Assembly (NCBI GenBank): GCA_937920085.1
Contig: CALETE010000012.1
Location: 104,501 to 168,500 of the forward strand
Direction: 5' to 3'
DNA length: 64,000 nucleotides
Origin: an uncultured Alphaproteobacteria bacterium
GTDB taxonomy: Bacteria; Pseudomonadota; Alphaproteobacteria; Caulobacterales; Caulobacteraceae
Within the stretch, counting starts at the first letter, position 1. Each line of letters begins with the position of its first letter. Under the pieces are notes generated by a model, which was not told the origin of the DNA, did not search any database, and saw only the letters and a program-made list of their open reading frames with translations. Position numbers and translations under genes: made by a program. Below, piece after piece: positions 9,190-17,972 of the stretch.

Positions 9190-11478
9190 ATGACCGCATA
9201 TGCCGGCCTTAGGGTCCTGGACTTTACCCAGGGTACGCCCGGCCCGATGGCAACCATGTTCTTGGGTGATTTTGGGGCTGAGGTGGTCAAGGTGGAACCC
9301 CCCAGCGGTGACTTTGCCGCTGGCCGGCCTGGGTACGAAACCTTCGCCCGAAATAAGTCTGTCCTGAAACTAGACCTAGACAGTGCCAGCGACCTGGCCA
9401 CGGCCAAGGCGTTGATTGCGGGTTCCGATGTCGTTGTCTTTGACTCAGTACCTGGCAGGCTGGAGGTCCTTGGCCTTGATGGTGCGAGCCTTTGTGCGTC
9501 CCACCCGACCTTGATCCACGCCTGGATGCCGCCCTATGGCGTTGCCGGTAAGTGGAGCCAGTTGCCGCCACGCCAAGGCCTGATCCACGCCCTGACCGGT
9601 ATGACCTTCCGCCAGGGTGCCTATGAAGACAAGCCCGTACATTTGGTCCTGCCCTTGGTCTGGTATGCTCAGGCCATGATGGGGGCAAACGCCATCGGTG
9701 CCGCCCTGCTGGAGCGGTCGAGAAGTGGTCTGGGGCAGCCGGTCGTGGTCAGCGGTCTGCATGGGATGAGCCAGCTGACCGGCCCGATCGATGTGAAGTC
9801 TTCAGGAGTTCTACCCCGAGGGGCGCCACGGGGCGGGGCCCCAAATTATCGGCTCTATCCATGCCGTGACGGACAGTGGTTGTTCTTAGGCACCCTCTTC
9901 ATGAGCTTTTTCAAGTTGGCTCTCGGGGTCTTAGGGCTCGAAGACCGATACGACACCTATCTCGTCGACGTGGACTTGGCGCGAAAGGAGTTGGACGCCG
10001 CGTTCCTGAGAGAGGATCGCGAGGTCTGGCTGGACAAGCTACGCAAGGCGGGGGTTCCCTGCGGCCCGGTTGGTTTGCGTGAACCCTGGTTTGATCATCC
10101 TGTGATCGCAGAGGCGGGACTAAGGATCGGGTTTGACCATCCCAAGAAGGGCCGCGTAGATTTGCCCAATATCCCCATTCAGCTCCTAGAGACGCCAGGT
10201 GTGGTTCGGAGGCTTTCCCAGTCGGTTCAGACCGTAAACTGGGCACCACGTCCTATTCCCGCAGGTAGCAAGTCGCGATCAGCGCCCCTGGCTGGGGTTC
10301 GCGTCTTGGACCTGGGTACCGTCATTGCAGGCGCTCATGCAGGGGGCGTGCTGGCCAATCTCGGGGCAGACGTGATCAAGATCGAACCTGCGGAAGGCGA
10401 TCCCTTCCGCAGCGACGGCGGAGTCTTCCTGGCCTGTAGTCGCGGCAAGCGGGCGCTCGGGATTGACCTCAAGCAGGCCAGCGCCCGGGCCCTATTTCTG
10501 GACTTGGCGCGAGATGCCGATGTGGTGATCGACAATTATCGTCTGGGGGTCCGAGATCGCCTGGGCATTGGCTATGAAGCCCTGAGGGCGGTTAACCCGC
10601 GTATCATCTCAGGTTCGATCAATGCCTATGGGGCCACGGGCGCGCGCGCTGAGCGCCCAGGCTTTGACCCCCTTCTGCAGGCCGAGGGCGGGATGATGGC
10701 GGCTCAAGGCGGTGATGATGAGCCCATACTTCACACAATCGCAGTCAATGATACCGCAACTGCCGCAGTGGTTGCCTTTGGGGTGATCGCGGCCCTGAAC
10801 GCCAGGGAGAAAACCGGGCGGGGCCAGGAATTCCGCACCAGTTTGATGGCACAAAGCCTGACCTATCAGATTGCTGAGATGACCCGGTACGCAGGCCGCC
10901 CTGCCAATGATGTTGGCGGCCGTGACTGCGTCGGGATCACCGCACTCTCGCGGTTTTATGAGTGTTCCGACGGATGGATTGCCCTGGCCTGCGAAACCCT
11001 GGCCGATGTTGCGGCCCTCTCGACCGCCTTGGGTGAAGACCTGGGCGAACCGGGGGTAGCCCTTTTGGCCCCCCGCGATGGCGACTTGGCAAGGCACCTG
11101 ACAGCAAGCTTCCAAGGGCAATCTCGAGATCAAATCACCGATCGGCTTTTTGAGGCCGGCGTTCCCTGTGCCCCGGCGATAACAGCAGACGAAGCCTTTG
11201 AATTTCCCTGGCTGTGGGAGAACGACTTCTACGACCTCTGGACCCACAATCGGTTAGGGGAGGTCCAGAGCGTGCGGTCCTATGCTGACTTTCTGGGGGC
11301 TCCCGGGGGATTTAGATATCCGACGCCAGATCTTGGGGAACAAAGCGTCGAAATTCTGAGCGAGCTAGGATTTGCGCCTGAAACCATAAGGGCCTTGCTT
11401 GAGACAGGGGCCATATTCGAACCCGCCCAGAGTAAGGCTCATCTTCGGGATGGCGGGGCGGCCCTAGCGACCCGCTAA
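9190..11478 (+). CDS. Tandem-domain CaiB/BaiF (family III) CoA-transferase
   Basis: Family III CoA-transferases move CoA between acyl groups through an aspartyl-CoA intermediate. A single unit is about 400 residues; this 762-residue protein has two in tandem (about 4-350 and 365-745). Each opens with the family signature (GLRVLDFTQGTPGPMATMFL; GVRVLDLGTVIAGAHAGGVL) and LGxxVxKxEP. In the second half Asp521 lies in AVNDTATAAV, where the catalytic Asp is expected. Hand alignment of the equivalent first-half segment puts Trp158 there, so the first half is probably non-catalytic. ATG 9190 follows GGGGAGAG and is preferred over a TTG at 9175. It lies just upstream of methylmalonyl-CoA epimerase, which may suggest a role in acyl-CoA metabolism. 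The substrate is unknown. Confidence 0.88.
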   Translation: MTAYAGLRVLDFTQGTPGPMATMFLGDFGAEVVKVEPPSGDFAAGRPGYETFARNKSVLKLDLDSASDLATAKALIAGSDVVVFDSVPGRLEVLGLDGASLCASHPTLIHAWMPPYGVAGKWSQLPPRQGLIHALTGMTFRQGAYEDKPVHLVLPLVWYAQAMMGANAIGAALLERSRSGLGQPVVVSGLHGMSQLTGPIDVKSSGVLPRGAPRGGAPNYRLYPCRDGQWLFLGTLFMSFFKLALGVLGLEDRYDTYLVDVDLARKELDAAFLREDREVWLDKLRKAGVPCGPVGLREPWFDHPVIAEAGLRIGFDHPKKGRVDLPNIPIQLLETPGVVRRLSQSVQTVNWAPRPIPAGSKSRSAPLAGVRVLDLGTVIAGAHAGGVLANLGADVIKIEPAEGDPFRSDGGVFLACSRGKRALGIDLKQASARALFLDLARDADVVIDNYRLGVRDRLGIGYEALRAVNPRIISGSINAYGATGARAERPGFDPLLQAEGGMMAAQGGDDEPILHTIAVNDTATAAVVAFGVIAALNAREKTGRGQEFRTSLMAQSLTYQIAEMTRYAGRPANDVGGRDCVGITALSRFYECSDGWIALACETLADVAALSTALGEDLGEPGVALLAPRDGDLARHLTASFQGQSRDQITDRLFEAGVPCAPAITADEAFEFPWLWENDFYDLWTHNRLGEVQSVRSYADFLGAPGGFRYPTPDLGEQSVEILSELGFAPETIRALLETGAIFEPAQSKAHLRDGGAALATR

Positions 11479-11532
11479 GAACGGGGCTAAAGGGGAGGCA
11501 TGCAATCTCCACAGTCAGCGACGTAACCCTCC

Positions 11533-11955
11533 ATGATCGGAAAACTGAACCATGTAGGGGTCGCAACCCCCTCCATCGATGAGTCGGTGAAACTCTATCG
11601 TGACGTTTTAGGTGCCACCTCCATCGGTGAGAAATTCTCCATGCCGGAACAGGGTGTGTGGGTGTGTTTTGTCAATTTGCCGAATAGCCAGATCGAGCTG
11701 ATTGAGCCGTTCGGTGCCGACTCGCCCATCCACAATTTTCTGGCGAAAAACCCGGCAGGGGGCCAACACCATCTTTGCTTCGAAGTTGATGATCTGATCG
11801 CCGCGCGAGACGACTTGCGGGCAAAGGGTGCGACAATTCTTGGCACGGGTGAGCCGCGGATTGGGGCCCACGGCGTCCCGATCATTTTTGTGCATCCCAA
11901 GAACATGGGCGGCGTTCTGGTTGAACTTATGGAAACGCCGCAGGGAACTCACTGA
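11533..11955 (+). CDS. mce: Methylmalonyl-CoA epimerase (VOC superfamily)
   Basis: Interconverts (S)- and (R)-methylmalonyl-CoA in propionyl-CoA catabolism, a cytosolic metal-dependent glyoxalase-fold enzyme. It has 140 residues, the normal length. Two beta-alpha-beta-beta-beta modules are visible, with the metal-ligand positions expected of the family: His7 in LNHVGVAT, QIELIEP, GGQHHLCFEV and VLVELME. It starts at ATG 11533. Its stop overlaps the next start (TGATG), so it is coupled to the DUF1467 gene. The mce-DUF1467-lolC order is conserved in alphaproteobacteria. Confidence 0.94.
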   Translation: MIGKLNHVGVATPSIDESVKLYRDVLGATSIGEKFSMPEQGVWVCFVNLPNSQIELIEPFGADSPIHNFLAKNPAGGQHHLCFEVDDLIAARDDLRAKGATILGTGEPRIGAHGVPIIFVHPKNMGGVLVELMETPQGTH

Positions 11956-12218
11956 TGTCCGTCTTCACAGGCTTTGCCATTTACATGACAATTTGGTGGA
12001 CGGTGTTGTTTGCCGTCTTGCCCCTGGGCACGGTGACCCATGCTGATGCCGGGATTGACAAGGGCGATGGCGGAGACCCTGGGGCACCAGTCAACCCGAA
12101 TTTGAAGCACAAGTTCATCCTTACGAGCCTTATTTCAGCCTTGCTGTTTGTGATCCTGTGGCTGGTCATGCATTTCCACCTGATCTCGATCGGGACCTTC
12201 CCCGGACATAAGGCCTAG
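11955..12218 (+). CDS. DUF1467 family small membrane protein
   Basis: An 87-residue protein with two predicted membrane helices (about 5-27 and 55-80) separated by a Gly/Asp/Pro-rich loop. The WWTVLFAVLP segment in the first helix is characteristic of the DUF1467 family found beside mce in alphaproteobacteria. Function is unknown. Its ATG overlaps the mce stop by one base, and its stop is two bases before lolC. In many relatives proS lies between this gene and lolC; here it does not. Confidence 0.88.
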   Translation: MSVFTGFAIYMTIWWTVLFAVLPLGTVTHADAGIDKGDGGDPGAPVNPNLKHKFILTSLISALLFVILWLVMHFHLISIGTFPGHKA

Positions 12219-12220
12219 GT

Positions 12221-13513
12221 TTGACCGACCCCGTAATTCTTGAAGGACGATCTCCGCCGTTCGGACCCTGGGAGCGGGCGGTGGCGGGCCGTTATTTAAG
12301 AGCGCGGCGAAGCGAGGGCGGGGTTGGTCTGCTTACCGCGATTTCCTTCATTGGGATCACTCTGGCGGTGGCCGTGCTGATCATTGTTATGAGTGTGATG
12401 AACGGCTTTCGCTCCGAGCTGATGGGGCGGATTTTGGGCTTCAACGGGCATGTCTACGTCACGGGGCAAGCCTTGCTAACGCCCCAGCGGGGTGCATTGA
12501 TTGCACGGTTGAGAGGGCTGCCAGGGGTAACCCAGGCTGCCCCGATCATTGAAGCTCAAGCCATGGCCTTGGGACGTGGCCAAATATCCGGCGCGGTGGT
12601 GCGCGGCATGAGTCCAGCAGATCTGCGCGCTCTGAAGATTGTTTCGGACAATATCACCCGCGGGAGCCTGACCGGCTATGGCGAAGGTGACTATGGCGGC
12701 GACTTGATCCTTGTGGGCGATAAGTTGGCCCAGAACTTAGGCGTTGCGCCCGGTGACGACCTGACTCTGATCTCTCCCACGGGGGGCGCAACCGCATTCG
12801 GCGCGACTCCGCAGCGCAAGACCTACACGGTTGGCGGGACCTTCAGTGTCGGTATGAGCGACTATGATCAGGCCTTTATCTACATGCCCTTGTCTCAGGC
12901 CCAGGTGTTCTTTGGTCGAGACGATGGTGTCGACTTCGTTGAAATGAAGCTGGCTGATCCTGACAAGGCTCCGGACTTCAAAGCCCAGGTGGCGCAAGCG
13001 GCCGGTCCAACCTCGATCGTAACGGACTGGACCCAGAAGAACGCATCCTACTGGGGTGCCCTGCAGGTTGAACGCAATGTCATGCGTTTGATCCTGATGC
13101 TTCTCGTCGCCATTGCGGCCATGAACATTATTTCTGGCTTGATCATGTTGGTGAAAAACAAGGGACGCGACATTGCGATCCTGCGGACTATGGGAGCAGG
13201 GCAGGGTGCGATCCTGCGGATTTTCTTCATGGTCGGCGCATCGATAGGCGTGTTTGGAACCCTGGCTGGCCTGACCCTCGGGGTTGTGTTCTGCCTCAAT
13301 ATTGACGGGATCCAGCGTGTGGTGGAATGGGTGAGCGGCGCCCAGGTGTTTTCGGCCGACATCTATTTCCTGTCGCGCATTCCGGCCAAGATCGACTGGG
13401 CCGAGGTTGCGACCATTACGGGTTGGTCCCTGGCTATGGCCTTCACAGCGACCCTGATCCCGGCATGGCGCGCTTCGCGGATCGATCCGGTCGAGGCCCT
13501 TCGCTATGAGTGA
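12221..13513 (+). CDS. lolC: LolC/LolE-type lipoprotein-releasing permease
   Basis: Membrane subunit of the LolCDE ABC transporter, which extracts outer-membrane lipoproteins from the inner membrane and passes them to LolA. It has 430 residues. One N-terminal membrane helix (about 38-62, ISFIGITLAVAVLIIVMSVMNGF) is followed by a large periplasmic MacB-PCD domain and three C-terminal FtsX helices (about 285-420), including the GxxxxAILRTMGA coupling segment. The TTG start at 12221 is two bases after the preceding stop. Only one LolC/E-type subunit is encoded beside lolD, so a homodimeric permease is likely, as in other alphaproteobacteria. Confidence 0.94.
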   Translation: MTDPVILEGRSPPFGPWERAVAGRYLRARRSEGGVGLLTAISFIGITLAVAVLIIVMSVMNGFRSELMGRILGFNGHVYVTGQALLTPQRGALIARLRGLPGVTQAAPIIEAQAMALGRGQISGAVVRGMSPADLRALKIVSDNITRGSLTGYGEGDYGGDLILVGDKLAQNLGVAPGDDLTLISPTGGATAFGATPQRKTYTVGGTFSVGMSDYDQAFIYMPLSQAQVFFGRDDGVDFVEMKLADPDKAPDFKAQVAQAAGPTSIVTDWTQKNASYWGALQVERNVMRLILMLLVAIAAMNIISGLIMLVKNKGRDIAILRTMGAGQGAILRIFFMVGASIGVFGTLAGLTLGVVFCLNIDGIQRVVEWVSGAQVFSADIYFLSRIPAKIDWAEVATITGWSLAMAFTATLIPAWRASRIDPVEALRYE

Positions 13514-14195
13514 ACGGGTCCTGGCCATCCGCGGCCTGGAGCGCACCTATCGCTCTGGAGAACGGCTCTTGCATGTGCTGGCAGGCGCTGACCTCGACAT
13601 TATGCGTGGCGAGATCGTCGGCTTGGTTGGCCCGTCCGGCTCGGGCAAGTCTTCTCTGCTGCACGCCGCTGGGCTCCTCGAGCAGCCAACGGCAGGTCAG
13701 ATTTTTATCGAAGACCGCAACTGTGCCGGGCTGACCGACGCACAGCGGACGCGCATTCGCCTGTCGCGGATTGGGTTTGTGTATCAGGCTCACCATCTGC
13801 TTCCTGAATTCAGCGCCCTCGATAATGTCGCGCTCCCGCAAATGATCGCCGGGAAGACCCGTCGCGCTGCACAGGCACGGGCCGATGAGCTACTTAGCCA
13901 GCTTGGCTTGGCCGAGCGCCTGCATCATCAACCCGCCCAGTTGTCCGGTGGCGAGCAGCAAAGGGTGGCCATAGCTCGCGCCCTGGCCAATAAGCCCCGC
14001 CTGCTTCTAGCCGATGAACCGACAGGTAATCTGGACCCAGCGACCTCTGCGGCTGTCTTTGAGAACCTTTACGCCCTGGCGCGGCAGGAGGGCGTTGCGG
14101 CCCTAATCGCCACCCACAATTTCGAACTGGCTCGGCATATGGACCGCGTGCTGGGTCTTGTGGATGGAAAGCTAGCACCAAGGACATTCGGTTAG
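13506..14195 (+). CDS. lolD: Lipoprotein-releasing ABC transporter ATPase LolD
   Basis: Cytoplasmic ATPase of the lipoprotein exporter. It has 229 residues and all ABC motifs: Walker A GPSGSGKS (42-49), Q-loop Gln94 in FVYQAHHLLPEF, signature LSGGEQQ (146-152), Walker B LLLADEP (166-172) and the H-loop His in IATHNFELA. The LolD/MacB subfamily is indicated by size, the FtsX partner and the QAHHLLPEFSALDNV segment. ATG 13506 overlaps the lolC stop by eight bases, so the two subunits are translationally coupled. Confidence 0.96.
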   Translation: MSERVLAIRGLERTYRSGERLLHVLAGADLDIMRGEIVGLVGPSGSGKSSLLHAAGLLEQPTAGQIFIEDRNCAGLTDAQRTRIRLSRIGFVYQAHHLLPEFSALDNVALPQMIAGKTRRAAQARADELLSQLGLAERLHHQPAQLSGGEQQRVAIARALANKPRLLLADEPTGNLDPATSAAVFENLYALARQEGVAALIATHNFELARHMDRVLGLVDGKLAPRTFG

Positions 14196-14239
14196 GTAAG
14201 TTTCGAAAGTGGCTTGCGCCAAGAACAAAACATGAATAG

Positions 14240-14254
14240 GAACATACACAGAAC
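14240..14254. promoter_or_regulatory. SOS box (LexA operator) upstream of sidA-like gene
   Basis: GAACATACACAGAAC is a perfect match to the alphaproteobacterial LexA operator GAAC-N7-GAAC (GTTC-N7-GTTC on the other strand). It ends 20 bases before the ATG of the 29-codon gene at 14275, in the promoter position. LexA itself is encoded in this window, behind its own perfect box. Confidence 0.85.
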
Positions 14255-14274
14255 ATAAACAAGGGGCTTTGATC

Positions 14275-14364
14275 ATGGTTCGTTTGGCGCGGGAATCGCT
14301 GGCTTTTGTGTCCGTAGCCAGTTTTGTCTGGATGGTGTGTCAGGTGGCCCAGCTGGCGACCTAG
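14275..14364 (+). CDS. sidA: SidA-like SOS-induced cell-division inhibitor (29 residues)
   Basis: This is a 29-codon gene, ATG 14275 to TAG 14364, preceded by AAGGGG as ribosome binding site. The product is a single predicted membrane helix (residues 9-28) with a basic N-terminus, MVRLARESLAF. In Caulobacter crescentus SidA is a 29-residue inner-membrane peptide made during the SOS response that blocks division by binding FtsW; as I recall, its gene also lies beside dnaE. Here the length, topology, perfect LexA box at 14240-14254 and position between lolD and dnaE all agree. I assign it by these features, not by an alignment. Its stop is 24 bases before the dnaE start, so the two may share a transcript. 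Confidence 0.8.
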   Translation: MVRLARESLAFVSVASFVWMVCQVAQLAT

Positions 14365-14388
14365 GTTTTTGCTGAGCGGAGGCTAATC

Positions 14389-17300
14389 GTGGTTGGAACA
14401 GACGGATTTGTGCACCTTCGGGTCAGGTCCGCCTATTCCTTGCTGGAAGGCGCGATTAAGGCGGAAGGGATCTCCAAACTCGCTGCGGCAGCGGAGATGC
14501 CTGCAGTCGCCCTAACCGATCGGGCCAATCTGTTCGGTGCCCTAGAATTTTCGGTTCTATCCAAGGACGCAGGGGTTCAGCCCATTATTGGGTGTCTGCT
14601 GCCGGTGACTGGAATTGGCGGGAGAGCTCCAGAGCGCTGGGCCAAGATGCCCGTCATCCTGCTTCTAGCTCAAAATGAAGCGGGCTATCTCAATCTCTCA
14701 AAACTATCGTCTCACGCCTTTCTTGAGGCGGAGGCTACCGAAGAGCCTTCTGTTCCTTGGGATATGGTGGCGGCCTGTTCAGAAGGCCTCATCCTGCTGT
14801 CCGGCGGCCCCGATGGACCCGTGGATCCCCTTTATGCTGCGGGAAAGCCCGACGAAGGCGATGCGGCCCTTGCGACTATGCAGGCGGTATTTGGCGACCG
14901 GTTTTATGTCGAGCTCCAGCGCCATGGCTTGCACAGTCAGGCTGTGGCTGAGCCGGGCCTCGTGGCCTTTGCCTATGCCCACGACGCGCCCCTCGTGGCG
15001 ACCAATGACGTTTATTTTGGAACGCCAGATCTCTACAGCGCCCATGAAGCCCTGCTCTGTATCGCAGACGGGGCCTTTATCGGGCAGGACGATCGGCGGC
15101 GGGTTACACCAGAACATTGGTTCAAATCAGCGCCGGATATGCGGGCCTTGTTCGCTGACCTTCCTGAGGCCTGCGATAACACCCTAGATATCGCCCGTCG
15201 CTGCGCTTTCATGGTTGAGAAGCGCAATCCGATCCTGCCAAGTTTTCCCACAGCAGAGGGGCGCACGGAAGCCCAAGAGCTTGAGGCCCAGGCTCGCGAA
15301 GGGCTGAGGGCGCGTCTGGCTTCCATCGAATTGGCCAAGCCAGAAGCGGCCTATTGGGAGCGCCTGGAGCTTGAAATCGGCGTCATCCAGTCCATGGGGT
15401 TCTCAGGCTACTTCCTGATTGTTTCGGACTTTATGAAGTGGGCGGTGGCGCATGGTATTCCGGTCGGCCCGGGCCGGGGGTCCGGGGCAGGGTCGCTGGT
15501 GGCCTGGAGTTTGTTGATCACGGGTCTAGATCCCCTACGTTACGGGCTGTTCTTTGAGCGCTTCCTAAATCCAGAGCGGGTCTCCATGCCCGACTTCGAC
15601 ATCGACTTCTGCCAGGAGCGGCGGGAAGAGGTGATCGGCTATGTTCAGCAAAGGTATGGCCGCGATCGGGTGGCGCAGATCATCACCTTTGGCACCCTGC
15701 AGGCGCGGGCTGTGCTCCGCGATGTCGGGCGGGTTTTGCAAATGCCATTGGGTCAGGTCGACCGATTGGCCAAGATGGTGCCGGCCAATCCCGCCAATCC
15801 CGTCACCCTTGCAAAGGCCATTGAGATCGAGCCGCGCCTGAGACAGGCCAAGGAAGATGACGAGGCGGTTGCCCAGCTGCTGGAAATCGCCCTGAAGCTG
15901 GAAGGCCTTTATCGGAATGCCTCAACCCACGCCGCGGGTGTGGTGATCAGCGACCGGCCCCTGACGGAGTTATCGCCCCTCTATCGCGATCCGAGATCAG
16001 AGCTGCCCGCCACGCAGTTCAACATGAAGTGGGTGGAAAGCGCGGGGCTCGTAAAGTTCGACTTCCTGGGCCTTAAAACCCTGACCGTTATTGACCGGGC
16101 AATGAAACACTTGGCCAAGCGCGGGGCCGACTTTGTTCTCGAGAAACTGTCCCTAGACGACAGCAAATCCTACGAGCTGATGGCCTCTGGTCAGACGGTC
16201 GGGGTCTTCCAGTTGGAAGGTCAGGGCATGCGCGACACCCTGCGCCAGCTGCGGCCCAACTCCCTTGAGGAAGTGACCGCTCTGATTTCGCTTTACCGGC
16301 CGGGGCCTATGGATTCCATTCCGGCCTATGTGGACGTCAAGGCCGGTCGTAAGCCGATGAACGTCTATCATCCTCTGCTCGAGCCCGTGCTGGCCGATAC
16401 CTATGGCGTGATCGTCTACCAGGAACAGGTCATGAGCATCGCCCGGCTTATGGCGGGCTATAGCCTGGGTGAAGCCGACCTGCTGCGTCGCGCCATGGGC
16501 AAGAAGAAAAAGGAGGAAATGGACAAGCAGTGGGAGCGGTTCTCGTCAGGGGCCGCAGAGCGTGGCGTTCCTGCAGACCTCGCCCAGACCCTGTTTGACC
16601 TGATGTCCAAGTTTTCGGGTTATGGCTTCAACAAGGGCCACGCGGCCCCCTATGCCCTAATTGGCTACCAGACGGCCTGGCTCAAGGCCAATACCCCAGT
16701 GGAGTTCTTCGCTGCCTCCATGAGCCTCGATATTTCAAACACCGATAAGCTGGCGGTGTTTTACCAGGACGCCAAGCGGTTCGGCGTGCCCGTTCGGGCG
16801 CCGGATGTTAATCTCAGCAGTGGTGACTTCGACGTCCTAGATGGCCAGGTGCTTTACGCCCTCGGTGGCATCCGCAATGTCGGTCTTCAAGCCATGGAGC
16901 ATGTGGTCGAGGTCCGCCGTGAAGGTGGACCCTTCCGAGACATTTTTGATTTTGTTGAGCGCATTGACCCCAGACAGGTGAACAAGCGGACGTTTGAGAC
17001 CCTGGCCCGGGCCGGTGCCTTTGACTCCATCCACCCCAACCGTGCCCAGATCTTCGCCGCGGCCGACAGTTTAGTTGCCTATGGTCAGAGCATGGCGGCG
17101 GAACGGCAATCGGCGCAAGGCTCGCTGTTCGGCGGTGATCAGTTGGACGCCCAGCGGCCGCGTCTGCCCAAGGTGGACTCCTGGACACCGACCCAGAGGC
17201 TGGATGAGGAATTGGCAGCGGTTGGCTTCTACCTTTCGGGCCACCCCCTGGATGACATGGTGACGGCCCTTCGCCGGAAGCGCACGGACCTCTTAGCCGA

Positions 17301-17820
17301 TGTCATTCCTAAGGCTGAGGCTGGAGCGGAGGCTTTTCGCATGGCTGGTGTGGTCCGGCGTCGGCAGGAGCGGGCGTCTCAGTCCAGCGGCGAAAAGTTC
17401 GCCTTCGTGACGCTTTCGGATCCGACGGGGGAGTATGAGGTGCTCTTTCCACCGGAGTCTCTGCGTAAGTGCCGCGACTTTCTTGAGCCTGGCCGGGCCG
17501 TTTGCATTAAGGTGCGGGCCAAGGCGCGGGACGGGGAGGTGCGGTTCTTTGGCGACGACGCCGAGCCGGTGGAAAAGGCCATTGAGAATGCGGTGGCTGG
17601 GCTTCGGGTCCATGTCACACCCCGAAGCGCCGAAATTGATGCCCTCAAGGCCCGACTGGAGGGGGTTTCTAATGCCCGCGGTGGAGAGATCATCCTGGTT
17701 GCCGCCATTGATGGTGGCCGGGAGGTCGAGGTCAAGCTGCCAGGACGCTTTACCCTCGACGGTGCTGTGCGGGGCGCGCTCAAGACCTCGCCAGGTGTGG
17801 TCTTCGTCGAAGAGCTATAA
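14389..17820 (+). CDS. dnaE: DNA polymerase III alpha subunit
   Basis: Catalytic subunit of the replicative DNA polymerase. It has 1143 residues, near E. coli DnaE. Order: N-terminal PHP domain (from FVHLRVRSAYSLLEGA, residues 6-21), the C-family polymerase palm with MPDFDIDF (Asp402 and Asp404), fingers containing STHAAGVVISDRPL and MSKFSGYGFNKGHAAPYALI, then helix-hairpin-helix and OB-fold regions. The PHP metal site lacks a His (HLRVRS where E. coli has HLRVHS), consistent with an inactive PHP, as in proteobacterial DnaE. The GTG at 14389 has GGAGG (14378-14382) six bases upstream. Transcription may start at the LexA-controlled promoter of the sidA-like gene or inside lolD. Confidence 0.97.
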   Translation: MVGTDGFVHLRVRSAYSLLEGAIKAEGISKLAAAAEMPAVALTDRANLFGALEFSVLSKDAGVQPIIGCLLPVTGIGGRAPERWAKMPVILLLAQNEAGYLNLSKLSSHAFLEAEATEEPSVPWDMVAACSEGLILLSGGPDGPVDPLYAAGKPDEGDAALATMQAVFGDRFYVELQRHGLHSQAVAEPGLVAFAYAHDAPLVATNDVYFGTPDLYSAHEALLCIADGAFIGQDDRRRVTPEHWFKSAPDMRALFADLPEACDNTLDIARRCAFMVEKRNPILPSFPTAEGRTEAQELEAQAREGLRARLASIELAKPEAAYWERLELEIGVIQSMGFSGYFLIVSDFMKWAVAHGIPVGPGRGSGAGSLVAWSLLITGLDPLRYGLFFERFLNPERVSMPDFDIDFCQERREEVIGYVQQRYGRDRVAQIITFGTLQARAVLRDVGRVLQMPLGQVDRLAKMVPANPANPVTLAKAIEIEPRLRQAKEDDEAVAQLLEIALKLEGLYRNASTHAAGVVISDRPLTELSPLYRDPRSELPATQFNMKWVESAGLVKFDFLGLKTLTVIDRAMKHLAKRGADFVLEKLSLDDSKSYELMASGQTVGVFQLEGQGMRDTLRQLRPNSLEEVTALISLYRPGPMDSIPAYVDVKAGRKPMNVYHPLLEPVLADTYGVIVYQEQVMSIARLMAGYSLGEADLLRRAMGKKKKEEMDKQWERFSSGAAERGVPADLAQTLFDLMSKFSGYGFNKGHAAPYALIGYQTAWLKANTPVEFFAASMSLDISNTDKLAVFYQDAKRFGVPVRAPDVNLSSGDFDVLDGQVLYALGGIRNVGLQAMEHVVEVRREGGPFRDIFDFVERIDPRQVNKRTFETLARAGAFDSIHPNRAQIFAAADSLVAYGQSMAAERQSAQGSLFGGDQLDAQRPRLPKVDSWTPTQRLDEELAAVGFYLSGHPLDDMVTALRRKRTDLLADVIPKAEAGAEAFRMAGVVRRRQERASQSSGEKFAFVTLSDPTGEYEVLFPPESLRKCRDFLEPGRAVCIKVRAKARDGEVRFFGDDAEPVEKAIENAVAGLRVHVTPRSAEIDALKARLEGVSNARGGEIILVAAIDGGREVEVKLPGRFTLDGAVRGALKTSPGVVFVEEL

Positions 17821-17972
17821 TCCGTAGGGCCTTTGCAGGTTGAGCATCTTGGCCTGAATGCCAGGCTAGCCTTAGCCGGACTTGCTTTTTCAACCGTTTG
17901 CGCCTAAGTCCGCGACCATTCCACACGCAGGCGTTTGGCAAGGGTCGGGGAGTCATCCCGATGTTTTCCATT

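Noticed and set aside
14389..14450. Loss of a PHP metal ligand in DnaE as a defect
   Set aside because: Inactive PHP sites are usual in proteobacterial DnaE that relies on a separate proofreading subunit.
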